From the NCBI GenBank assembly GCA_002898675.1, contig BEHW01000039.1:1-17845 (forward strand): a stretch of 17,845 bases of DNA, read 5' to 3'. This stretch comes from a bacterium HR20. Its GTDB lineage: Bacteria; Bacteroidota; Ignavibacteria; Kapaibacteriales; NICIL-2. Position numbers and translations under genes: made by a program. Shown piece by piece: positions 6,994 through 15,100 of this stretch (the first letter of the stretch is position 1; every line of letters begins with the position of its first letter). The notes under the pieces were generated by a model. That model searched no databases. It saw only the letters and a list, made by a program, of their open reading frames with translations, and was not told where the DNA came from.

Positions 6994-7652
6994 CCCTACA
7001 CACCCGGCTCGAGCATGCGCTTGCGAACGTCCGCGCGTTGGAACGTTCCGGTGCACTTCTCATCGCAGCCGTTGCCAGCCAAGCAGCAGCCGAACTGAAC
7101 GTTCTACGCCAGGTTGTGCACGCGTACTTTGAGTGTTGTAGCGATGGAGAGCGGCTCTACGAAGCACTGCTCGGGACATATCTCTTCGCGGGGTTTCCCG
7201 CAGCGATCGAAGGGCTTCGAACCGCCCATGCAGTTGCACGTACACGCGGCGCACGATTCTGCAGCGCACACGGCGAGCCATACGACGTCGAACATTTTCG
7301 CGAGCGTGGCAGAAGGCACTTCGAGCGAATCTATGGCGAATTCGCCGAGCGTGTGCTCGGACAAATCGAGGAATTCTCGCACGAACTGGCTGAGTGGGTC
7401 ATCATCGAGGGCTATGGGAAAGTGCTCTCGCGTCCATCGCTTGACATCATCGAGCGCGAGCGCTGCGCGATTGCCGCACTCGCCGTCGGTGGGTGGGAGC
7501 GGCAACTCCAGTCCCATCTTCGCGCGTATGCCCAGCTCGGTGGCAGCCGGGATGAAGCACGCGATACACTGACTATTGCAGCAGCACTGAGTGCCCACGC
7601 TGCTGAGCCAATCGAGGTCGTGCATCATTTGCTTGAGTCGGTGTGGCAGTAA
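6984..7652 (+). CDS. Carboxymuconolactone decarboxylase (CMD)-like protein of unknown function
   Basis: The 222-residue protein carries a CMD/AhpD-type all-helical fold. A first segment 'ALLGTYLFAGFPAAIEGLRT' (61-80) and a complete C-terminal CMD unit (about 108-200) are visible. The C-terminal unit includes 'EWVIIEGYGKVLSR', 'RERCAIAALAVGG' and 'QLQSHLRAYAQLGGSRDEA'. The peroxidase-type CxxC of AhpD is absent; the cysteines (51/52, 93, 161) are not in that arrangement. An alkylhydroperoxidase role is therefore not supported, and a decarboxylase role in aromatic catabolism is unlikely, because no other genes of that pathway are in the window. The gene overlaps rdgB by 10 bases and the dacB-like gene by 10 bases, so it is surely co-expressed with them. 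The fold is confident; the function is unknown. Confidence 0.8.
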   Translation: MELTLHTRLEHALANVRALERSGALLIAAVASQAAAELNVLRQVVHAYFECCSDGERLYEALLGTYLFAGFPAAIEGLRTAHAVARTRGARFCSAHGEPYDVEHFRERGRRHFERIYGEFAERVLGQIEEFSHELAEWVIIEGYGKVLSRPSLDIIERERCAIAALAVGGWERQLQSHLRAYAQLGGSRDEARDTLTIAAALSAHAAEPIEVVHHLLESVWQ

Positions 7653-9181
7653 TTCGAAACGGCATCGCTCTGAGCGCAATTGCCCTGTGCTCCCTCGTTG
7701 CACAGCAGACACCGACGCCGCGACGCACCGACACCGTGCGACACCGTGAGCCAGTTGTGCAGCGGTCGCCGATCCGCGAACTGCAAGCCGATCTGGAAGC
7801 GCTCCTGAAAAATCGCGACGTAGCATCGGCATACATCGGTGTGTGCGTCCTTTCGACAGAGACAGGCGAATTCCTCTTCCGCTCGAACGATACCAAGGCG
7901 TTCGTGCCTGCCTCGCTGATGAAGCTTTTTACCACTGCAGCAGCATTGGAACTGCTCGGACCGGAGTTTCGCTTTACCACTCGCATCTACCTCGACGGCC
8001 GCATCCGCCAAGGAGGCGATTTCGAAGGGAATCTCATCATTCGTGGGAGTGGAGACCCAACGTGGAGCGAAGCGTTCAATTCGCATCCGGATAGTGTCTT
8101 TGCCGTCTGGATCCGCGGGCTTGATTCGCTGGGCATCACGACAATCAAAGGGAACATCATCGCTGACGATCGCTACTTCGATGCAATCCGCTACGGCCCC
8201 GGCTGGATGTGGGATGACCTTGCCAAGCCCTATTCCCCGCCGGTATCGGCACTGGCAGCGTTTGACAACTGCGCACGAATTGTGATTCACCCAGCGAGCG
8301 CAGTCGGGCAGCCTGCCACCATCGAGCTACTCTACGGCAACGGTGCTATTCGCGTAACGTCCGAGATACTCACCGTTCCGCATGACCAGCCAGCAGAGAT
8401 CGCAGTGCAACGGGAGCTTGGTTCAAACGCTCTCGAACTGCGGGGTGTTGTGCCACTTCCCGACGGTAGTGCAGTTGAGCCAGTGATAGTGGACGTTCCG
8501 GTGGATAATCCCGCACTCTACGTTGGGATGCTTTTCCGCAATGCCCTGGAGCGACATCAGATTCGCTTTCGTGGTAGTGTCCTCACTGCTTCAGAGTGGG
8601 GTGAGCCGATTCCGTACAGCCGCTTGCCGATACTTGCAGAGTACAGCTCACCACCGCTGCGCACCATCATTGCGGTCATGAACCGCACCAGCCACAACCT
8701 CTGCGCAGAAATGCTGCTGAAAACCATTGGGAAAGAAAGTAGTGGCGCTGGTAGCTTTGCTGCTGGGGCGGACTACATCCGCTCGATGCTTCAGCGAAAT
8801 GGCTTAGCAAGCGATGAACTTGCGATGAGCGATGGGAGCGGCCTTTCGCGACTGAACCTTGTTACACCCTCGCTGGTTGCACGTCTGCTTTGGATGCTCT
8901 GGCGAAGCTCCTGGCGCAACGACGTTGCCGCATCGCTTGCCCGCCCTGGTGAACCTGGAACGCTCAGGACTCGTCTTGTGGGCACACTCGCCGAAAAAAA
9001 CGTCGCCGCCAAGACTGGTACGCTTGACAACGTTTCCGCACTGGCAGGCTACGTGACTACCCGGGATGGCGAGGTACTCTGCGTGGCAATCCTGGCGAAC
9101 CATCTCCTTGTACCGGAGTCCATCGCCCGCAACCTCGAGGACCTCATCTGCATGCGCTTGGCATCCTTTAGCCGGCGTTAG
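7643..9181 (+). CDS. dacB: D-alanyl-D-alanine carboxypeptidase/endopeptidase, S13 family (PBP4)
   Basis: This exported 512-residue penicillin-binding protein trims or cleaves peptide cross-links in periplasmic peptidoglycan. The N-terminus is a signal peptide (about 1-21, 'IALSAIALCSLVAQQ'). The three active-site motifs are in order: SxxK as SLMK (Ser91, Lys94), SxN as Ser350-His351-Asn352, and KTG as KTGT (457-460). The large insertion between SxxK and SxN is typical of the S13 (DacB) class. The SxN box reads SHN where SDN is usual. The start is GTG at 7643, the only in-frame start before an upstream stop at 7634. It overlaps the CMD-like gene by 10 bases. The stop TAG (9179-9181) overlaps the stop of the convergent membrane-protein gene. 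Confidence 0.93.
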   Translation: MAVIRNGIALSAIALCSLVAQQTPTPRRTDTVRHREPVVQRSPIRELQADLEALLKNRDVASAYIGVCVLSTETGEFLFRSNDTKAFVPASLMKLFTTAAALELLGPEFRFTTRIYLDGRIRQGGDFEGNLIIRGSGDPTWSEAFNSHPDSVFAVWIRGLDSLGITTIKGNIIADDRYFDAIRYGPGWMWDDLAKPYSPPVSALAAFDNCARIVIHPASAVGQPATIELLYGNGAIRVTSEILTVPHDQPAEIAVQRELGSNALELRGVVPLPDGSAVEPVIVDVPVDNPALYVGMLFRNALERHQIRFRGSVLTASEWGEPIPYSRLPILAEYSSPPLRTIIAVMNRTSHNLCAEMLLKTIGKESSGAGSFAAGADYIRSMLQRNGLASDELAMSDGSGLSRLNLVTPSLVARLLWMLWRSSWRNDVAASLARPGEPGTLRTRLVGTLAEKNVAAKTGTLDNVSALAGYVTTRDGEVLCVAILANHLLVPESIARNLEDLICMRLASFSRR

Positions 9182-9594
9182 AAGGGAATCCAGTACGCTG
9201 CTCCCCGCAGGCGAATAACTCCAACAGCAACAAGAAGTGCAGCAATCAATGCAAGGAGAAGGACACGCCGCCCGCATGCGCGTGGTTCAGCAGCACGCGC
9301 CGCACGAGGCAGCATGTGCACAGCTCCAAGTGCAAGGAGCATTGTAACGGCATGTTCGTACTGCAAGCGCAGCAATTGCATCTGCCAGCCTGCTGCTATG
9401 CTACCGTTGATAAGGAGCACAAGCCCTACCAGAAACTGAAGCGTCACAAGCAGCACTGCGCTTCGAATCCCCCAAGGCATCCATCCGGGCCACCGCCGCG
9501 TTACAATCCCAGCGATCGCACCAACGATGATCGCAAGCAGTGCAAGCGCGACAAGCCAGCGCAGACTTCCATGAAACTCAACGAGCCAGCCCAT
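9178..9594 (-). CDS. Small four-helix membrane protein, Bacteroidota 'cytochrome B-like' family
   Basis: The 138-residue product has four predicted transmembrane helices (about 12-32, 43-65, 80-96, 108-126) with basic loops between them. The pattern HGSLRW near the N-terminus, Gln53/Gly57 in helix 2 ('LQFLVGLVLL'), a YEH at the start of helix 3 and a terminal Pro matches a small family in Bacteroidota commonly annotated as 'cytochrome B'. His8, His81 and His93 could be heme or quinone-site ligands, but this is unproven. A good Shine-Dalgarno (GGGAGG on the minus strand, plus positions 9604-9609) stands 9 bases before the ATG. The gene follows gcvH by 26 bases and is probably co-transcribed with it. 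Its stop codon overlaps dacB's by 3 bases, tail to tail. No biochemical function is known to me. Confidence 0.75.
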   Translation of the reverse strand: MGWLVEFHGSLRWLVALALLAIIVGAIAGIVTRRWPGWMPWGIRSAVLLVTLQFLVGLVLLINGSIAAGWQMQLLRLQYEHAVTMLLALGAVHMLPRAARAAEPRACGRRVLLLALIAALLVAVGVIRLRGAAYWIPF

Positions 9595-9620
9595 TGGATG
9601 CAGCCTCCCAGAGGTTACTA

Positions 9621-10010
9621 CTACGATGCGGGTGCACCGACGTGACGCCGGTATGCAGCTGCATCCATCAGTCCATCGAGTTCGGCAGGATTTTCGATTT
9701 CAACTTTGAGGATCCACCCATCGCCGTAGCAGTCACGGTTGATGATTTCTGGTGACGAACTAACCAGCGGATTGACTTCGAGCACCTTCCCGGTGCATGG
9801 CGCATAGAGATCAGCGACGGTTTTGACCGCCTCGATGGTGCCAAAGGACTTTCCACGCTCAATCCGCTCCAGACCTGCGGGAATGTCAACATAGACGATG
9901 TCGCCCAACTCGCTCTGTGCGTGATCGGTAATTCCAATCCATCCGATGGTGCCTTCGACGCGAATCCATTCGTGATCGGCGGTGTAACGCAATTGCTCTG
10001 GAATTTTCAT
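9621..10010 (-). CDS. gcvH: Glycine cleavage system H protein
   Basis: GcvH is the lipoyl carrier of the glycine cleavage complex: it passes the aminomethyl group from P protein to T protein and is re-oxidised by L protein. The 129-residue reading from ATG 10010 (MKIPEQLRYTADHEW) has the expected length and the classic 'GITDHAQSELGDIVYVD' followed by 'SFGTIEAVKTVADLYAP'. The lysine of EAVK (residue 63) is the lipoylation site. A GTG two codons upstream (10016) is also open, but the AGGAG at 10020-10024 is 9 bases from the ATG and only 3 from the GTG, so I prefer the ATG. gcvT and gcvP are not in the window, so the gene is separated from its complex partners. It lies between the HicB-like gene and the membrane protein on the same strand. 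Confidence 0.96.
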   Translation of the reverse strand: MKIPEQLRYTADHEWIRVEGTIGWIGITDHAQSELGDIVYVDIPAGLERIERGKSFGTIEAVKTVADLYAPCTGKVLEVNPLVSSSPEIINRDCYGDGWILKVEIENPAELDGLMDAAAYRRHVGAPAS

Positions 10011-10019
10011 CAGCACAAA

Positions 10020-10024
10020 CTCCT
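10020..10024 (-). promoter_or_regulatory. Ribosome binding site AGGAG of gcvH
   Basis: AGGAG on the minus strand is 9 bases from the ATG at 10010 and 3 bases from an in-frame GTG at 10016. The spacing selects the ATG start. Confidence 0.55.
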
Positions 10025-10094
10025 ATGATGAAATGCAGCGTCGAACAAGCGGGCGCGAAAATGGGAAAAAAATTTGTTCCAACCAAACACTTTT

Positions 10095-10310
10095 TTACGC
10101 TGGGGTGGATGAGCCTTCTTCGTGCAGTCGCTTAAGTTCCTCGATGTGCTGGAGGATACGCTGCTTCATCGCTTCTTCGACTTCTTGGTGACTTGTGCCT
10201 TTGATCATCTCACCAAGTTGAGGACAATACGACGCGTACCGGTTGCCCATGTCGTAGCGGCGAATCAAGATTTCGTAGTCGAGAGGATTCGTACTGGTTG
10301 ACTTTTGCAT
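10095..10310 (-). CDS. Small HicB-like (partial RNase H-fold) protein
   Basis: The 71-residue product has the layout of the HicB N-terminal domain: a beta strand 'DYEILIRRYD', then 'RYASYCPQLGEMIKG' (equivalent to HicB 'y.a..PeLpGc...G'), then a helix 'SHQEVEEAMKQRILQHIEEL'. It lacks the C-terminal ribbon-helix-helix or HTH DNA-binding domain of full HicB antitoxins, and no HicA toxin gene is adjacent. An orphan HicB-like stand-alone domain is more likely than a working toxin-antitoxin pair. It lies 57 bases downstream of yigZ and 84 bases upstream of gcvH on the same strand. A run of seven T follows its stop on the minus strand, with only a very weak stem before it. Coding status is supported by the recognisable pattern and by the absence of another gene in this interval. 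Confidence 0.65.
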   Translation of the reverse strand: MQKSTSTNPLDYEILIRRYDMGNRYASYCPQLGEMIKGTSHQEVEEAMKQRILQHIEELKRLHEEGSSTPA

Positions 10311-10367
10311 AGCAACTCAGGTGTATGGAAGAAGACAGCCAGGGCTCAAGACGAGCAGCGCCTGAAT

Positions 10368-10985
10368 TTAGGGTTGCTCGATGATGAACCCTGCACGTCC
10401 ACTGGTTGCTTGCGCGAGCATCTGTGCGAACGTCTCGACTGCATCTTCACCAATGCGTGCACTAAACTCGACGGCATCGCGGTAGTCGGCATCGAAATCG
10501 AGCGCGCAGTGGCGCAGCACCTCAGTAACTGCCTCGACATCTTCGTAGCTGCAGAAGACTCGCACACTGACATACCGCACAACAGGGAGCCGCTGGGCAT
10601 GCGCAATGACACGTTCTGCTGCTTGCGCGTATGCACGCGCAAGCGGACCTAACCCCAGCTTGGTTCCACCGAAATACCGCGTCACGATCACCAGGACATC
10701 GCTCAAACGATACTTTTGAAGAACGAAGAGTATCGGACGGCCAGCGCTTCCCTTGGGCTCACCATCATCCCAGGCGCGGAAGTCCAATCCACCGGCCCCG
10801 AGACGGTATGCATAGCAATGATGGGTTGCCGACGGATACAGCTGCCGTACACGCTCAACATGCACCAATGCGTCTTCCCTGCTCACGACGGGAACTGCCG
10901 TTGCGATGAACCGTGAGCCTTTGACCACAAGTTCATCGCGATGTTCACCCGCGAGTGTGTAGTAGAGAATCGTTGTATCACTCAT
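10368..10985 (-). CDS. yigZ: YigZ/IMPACT family protein (UPF0029)
   Basis: The 205-residue protein (from ATG 10985, MSDTTILYYT) belongs to the YigZ/IMPACT family, whose N-terminal UPF0029 domain has a ribosomal-S5-like fold and is linked to translation control in eukaryotes; the bacterial role is unclear. Signatures: 'KGSRFIATAVPV' (22-33), 'HHCYAYRLG' (55-63), 'DDGEPKGSAGRPIL' (73-86), and the strongly conserved 'VTRYFGGTKLGLGPLARAY' (101-119). The C-terminal DUF1949 ferredoxin-like domain covers about 135-200. A longer reading to 11072 would run into bshA and adds no family sequence. The start lies only 14 bases from the divergent bshA start. Identification is certain; function is not. Confidence 0.95.
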   Translation of the reverse strand: MSDTTILYYTLAGEHRDELVVKGSRFIATAVPVVSREDALVHVERVRQLYPSATHHCYAYRLGAGGLDFRAWDDGEPKGSAGRPILFVLQKYRLSDVLVIVTRYFGGTKLGLGPLARAYAQAAERVIAHAQRLPVVRYVSVRVFCSYEDVEAVTEVLRHCALDFDADYRDAVEFSARIGEDAVETFAQMLAQATSGRAGFIIEQP

Positions 10986-10999
10986 CGCGTGCTGTGGAA

Positions 11000-12136
11000 A
11001 TGAACATTGGCATTGTCTGCTATCCAACCTACGGTGGTAGTGGGGTCGTTGCAACCGAGCTTGGGATGGCATTGGCCGCGCGTGGCTGGCGCGTGCACTT
11101 CATCACGTATGCGCTGCCATCGCGCCTGGATCGGTTTCGGGAGAACATTCGCTTCCACGAGGTCGAAATTCCGAGCTATCCGCTCATGGAGCACCAGCTT
11201 TACACGCTCGCGCTGGCAGGCAAAATTATTGACGTCGCTCGCTACGAACAGCTCGAACTGCTGCACGTCCACTACGCAATCCCTCATGCCGTCAGTGGCT
11301 ACCTTGCCAAGCAGGTTCTCGCACGCGATGGCATGCAGTTGCGTGTTGTCACCACGTTGCATGGCACTGATATTACGCTCGTTGGACTCGACCCTGGGTT
11401 CCACCCACTGGTGCGCTTTTCCATCGAGGCTTCCGATGCTGTGACATGCGTTTCTCACTACCTGCGCGATCGCACGCAACAACTCTTCACTGATCGTGCT
11501 GCGATCGAGGTTATCCCGAACTTCGTGGACACCGCAGTGTACGATCGCTCGCGCTACAACAGCGCAGCACTCCGCCGGCAGCTTGCTCCTGGCGCTGAGC
11601 TTGTGCTGATGCATACCTCCAACTTCCGCCCTGTCAAACGCGTCACCGACACAATTCGCATCCTCGCTGCTATCCGTGAGCACGGCATCAGCGCACAACT
11701 TGTGCTCATCGGCGATGGCCCGGAGCGTACGGAAGCAGAGCATCTGTGCCGCTCGCTCGGACTGTGCGAGGCTGTGCACTTTATCGGGAAGGTTATGGCG
11801 ACGGCAGAGCTGCTCTCTGCGGCCGATATCTTCCTGCTCCCCAGCCAAAATGAAAGTTTCGGCCTTGCTGCACTCGAAGCGATGAGCTGCGGGGTCCCGG
11901 TGGTTGCTTCCAACGTCGGCGGCATTCCAGAAGTCGTCAGCCATGGCGAGAATGGGTACTTGGCCGAACCAGGCGACATTGACCGAATGGCACGCTACTG
12001 CATCGAACTTGCCAGCAACGGAAAAAAATGGCACCGCTTCAGCCAAGCAGCGCGCAATGCTGCAGTTGAGCGTTTCTCGATTGAACGCATCATACCACTC
12101 TACGAAGAGCTGTACACGCGCATAACGAGTGCGTAA
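11000..12136 (+). CDS. bshA: N-acetyl-alpha-D-glucosaminyl L-malate synthase, bacillithiol biosynthesis
   Basis: BshA is a cytoplasmic retaining GT4 glycosyltransferase that joins GlcNAc from UDP-GlcNAc to L-malate, the first step to the thiol bacillithiol. The 378-residue protein matches the family almost end to end: 'GIVCYPTYGGSGVVATELG' (4-22), 'LLHVHYAIPHAVSGYLAKQ' (87-105), 'VTTLHGTDITLVG' (117-129), 'RFSIEASDAVTCVS' (139-152), 'IPNFVD' (172-177), 'SNFRPVKR' (207-214), and the GT4 EX7E motif Glu285...Glu293 in 'ESFGLAALEAM'. The start is ATG 11000, because the family begins exactly there (MNIGIVCYP). bshB and bshC are not in the window. The T9SS cargo gene follows 12 bases after the stop, suggesting co-transcription, although the functions appear unrelated. 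Confidence 0.95.
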   Translation: MNIGIVCYPTYGGSGVVATELGMALAARGWRVHFITYALPSRLDRFRENIRFHEVEIPSYPLMEHQLYTLALAGKIIDVARYEQLELLHVHYAIPHAVSGYLAKQVLARDGMQLRVVTTLHGTDITLVGLDPGFHPLVRFSIEASDAVTCVSHYLRDRTQQLFTDRAAIEVIPNFVDTAVYDRSRYNSAALRRQLAPGAELVLMHTSNFRPVKRVTDTIRILAAIREHGISAQLVLIGDGPERTEAEHLCRSLGLCEAVHFIGKVMATAELLSAADIFLLPSQNESFGLAALEAMSCGVPVVASNVGGIPEVVSHGENGYLAEPGDIDRMARYCIELASNGKKWHRFSQAARNAAVERFSIERIIPLYEELYTRITSA

Positions 12137-12148
12137 TTTGCTGCTGCA

Positions 12149-15100
12149 ATGATCTGGTACCGCAAGCAAAATGCCTGCGTGCGCTGGGTATGTGCTCTTA
12201 TTGCCATTTGTGTAACTGGTGCAGTGGCAACACCACACCAGTGGAATGGCCTCTACCAGCGCGGTTTTCTCGAAGCACCCGATCGGAGCAGCGAAGCTCG
12301 CTTCACTGCCCGTATTGGCGGCACTCGTATCTGGTGCCGTCCCACCGGTATCAGCCTCGTTGCAGCTTCCCGCACCGGGAAGCACGTTCAAACGCAGCGA
12401 ATTGATCTCGACTTTGCATCCGCGCCTACTGGCGTTTTCCCCACCAGTCAACGTCCGGAACGGTACTACATCGTTGACGGTCGCTGCCAGCGAGAGCTAC
12501 GTTCGTTCGATGCACTGCGCTACATCGGCGTTGCCCCAGGCATAGACATTGTGCTTCGCTGGTCGCCCAGCGGTCTCAAGTATGACGTTCTTGTAGCGCC
12601 TGGCAGCGACCTTAGCGCCTTGCGTCTTGTCCTCCGCGGCGGACGTATCAAACAGCTCGACCCCGCAAGCGGTGCGCTCCGCATCGAGAGTGGGACAGAG
12701 GAATTCCTCGACGCTGCTCCCACTGCCTACCAACCAACACCAGAGGGTACTGAGCGGCCACTCTCGGTCGAGTACACTGTCTTCAACGATACAACGTTCG
12801 GCTACCGAATCACCGAAGCGTTCGATCCTACACTTCCGCTCGTGATTGATCCGGCGATCGTGTGGTCAACCTACGTTGGTGGCTCGCAGGAGGACGCCGC
12901 CAATGATCTGACAACCGATGCCGCGGGGAACATCTACGTGTGCGGCAATTCGCTGAGCATTGATTTTCCGCAGCGCGGAGCAAGCGCCAACCGCGGCAGG
13001 CAGAACATGGTCATCGCAAAGTTCACTGCAGGCGGCCAACACCTGTGGTCCACGTACTTCGGTGGGGAGCGCGATGAAGTCGCAAAAGCCATCGTCTGGG
13101 ATGGCTCCAGCGGCTTGCTCTTTGTCGGAGGATGGTCGAGCAGCCCCTCTGTGACTCTGAGCTCTCCCTACCCCAACCGTGCAGGGGGTGCGTTCGATGC
13201 TGTCGTGTTGTCGTTTACAACCGATGGCGCGTTTGCCGGAGGCACGTTCCTCGGTGGAAGCCGCGAAGAATTGGTCAACGCTCTTGCACTGCGTCGCGAT
13301 GGGAGTCTTGTGGCGGTTGGACGGACAAACAGCCCTGACTTCCCCATTGCACAAGCGCTCCAGCCGACCATTGGCGGAGATAACGACGTGTTCGTCACAG
13401 TGCTGGCTATCCCCACTCTGCAAGTCCTCTGGTCCACGTACTACGGCGGCAGTGCATTCGACGAAGCCTATGGCGTGACAACCAGCCCAAGCGGAAGCGT
13501 CTTCGTCACTGGTGTGACGGTGAGCAACGATTTCCCGATGGCGAATGCATTCCAGCCACAAGCTCCTCCGCTCGACAATGCGTTTGTATTGGCTCTTTCC
13601 AGCAGTGGCCGTCGCATCTGGTCCACGTACCTCGGCGGGAGCGACTACGACTTGGGCAATCGTATCGCATACTGGAACGGTCTGCTCTACCTGGCGGGAA
13701 CCACTTCCAGTGCAGACTTCCCGATCGTTGGCGATAGCATTGCCCAACGCGAGAAAAGCGGCTTCAACGATGCATTTCTGGCATGCATGAGTGAAACCGG
13801 CACGCCCGTGTGGTCCACCTTCTGGGGTGGGCGCTCGGCAGAATCGGGCTTTAGTGTCGGTGTCTATAGCGATGGACGGGTTGCCTTGGCAGGGAGCACT
13901 TCTTCGCCTGACTTTCCTCGACGGCGAAGTGTACTTTGGGAGCCGCGCGGCGGAGATGATGTGTTCGTAGCACTCTTTCGGGATGGGCAAAACCTCTGGT
14001 CAGCGACCTTCGGTGGTTCGAACGATGACGTGCTCTATGCAATAGCGCTCCTTCCTTCAGGGGACATCGTCGGTGCCGGCGAAACGCGGAGCCGAGACTT
14101 TGCCCCACTGGTCAATGCGCAGTACCAGCCGAATCCCTCGCCGGGCAACCGGAGTGATTGCTTTCTTTTCCGCCTCTGTGGGTTCGCACCGACAGTGCAG
14201 ACATCTACGCCCAACAGAACACTCTGCAACGGGCAGCGTGCGGAGCTTTGGGCAAGTGATTCGCTCGACATCGCCGCCATCGAGTGGAACACAGGCAGTA
14301 CAGCCCGGCGGATTACCATCACCGATGCCGGAGCCTACTGGTTTACCGCCACCTCGCGGAGTGGCTGTACGGTCACCAGCGACACGGTTGTCTTTCGAAC
14401 GGCAGTTGCGCTACCAGTAACGCTCGACACCATTTCGGCGCGGCGGAATTTGCGCATCTGCGAAGGAGAGCGGATCGGATTTACACTTCGCCTACGGTAC
14501 CGCACCCACGCATGGCTCGATAGCAACGGCACAATCCTTTCGACTGCCGATACGCTCTGGGTGACATCGAGTGGAGCGTACCAGGCAGTCGTCGAGGATA
14601 GCACTGGCTGTATTCTCCGCTCGGCACTTCAACGCGTAGAAGTCGTTGCTCGCCCTATACTGCGATACCTCCGCTTGGCGCCTGATGGCTCCAGCACACC
14701 GATTGCAACCGATACCATCATCGCATGCACGGGGGAAACTGTTGAAATCGAAATCGCACGTCCAGCTGGAGCTGCATGTACATGGTCCGATGGCATGATG
14801 GGTTGTCGCCGCACCATGACCCGCGATGCACTGCTTGCCGCACAGGTGACCGATACCAACGGCTGCACATGGATGATGCGCCCGATTACTATTGGCTTTA
14901 CTCAGCGGGAACGCCCAAGCCTCCAGAGCCGCGACAGTGTCTGCGTTGGCCTGCCGTTCACGGTTGGGGCGCAACCTGCCAGTGGCGCAGTGATCTGGGA
15001 TGTTCCTCCAGGGCTCGAACTGCTCCAGGCGAGCACTGATAGCACTCAGCGTACATTCCGCGCCCAGCGGCCGGGAATCTACCACCTGGCAGCATGGATC

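Noticed and set aside
10017..10094. AT-rich gap with a seven-T run on the minus strand after the HicB-like gene, considered as an intrinsic terminator
   Set aside because: Only a 4-5 bp stem (TTTG/CAAA) precedes the T-run, too weak to call.
10095..10310. HicAB toxin-antitoxin system
   Set aside because: No HicA-like ORF flanks the HicB-like gene; the neighbours are yigZ and gcvH.
10982..12451. 489-codon minus-strand open frame over bshA
   Set aside because: BshA on + is unmistakable end to end. The antisense frame runs through two genes and resembles nothing I recognise.
12866..13990. 374-codon minus-strand open frame over the propeller repeats
   Set aside because: Its length reflects the repeated codon pattern of the + strand repeats; its Cys/His-rich translation mirrors the repeats rather than a real domain.
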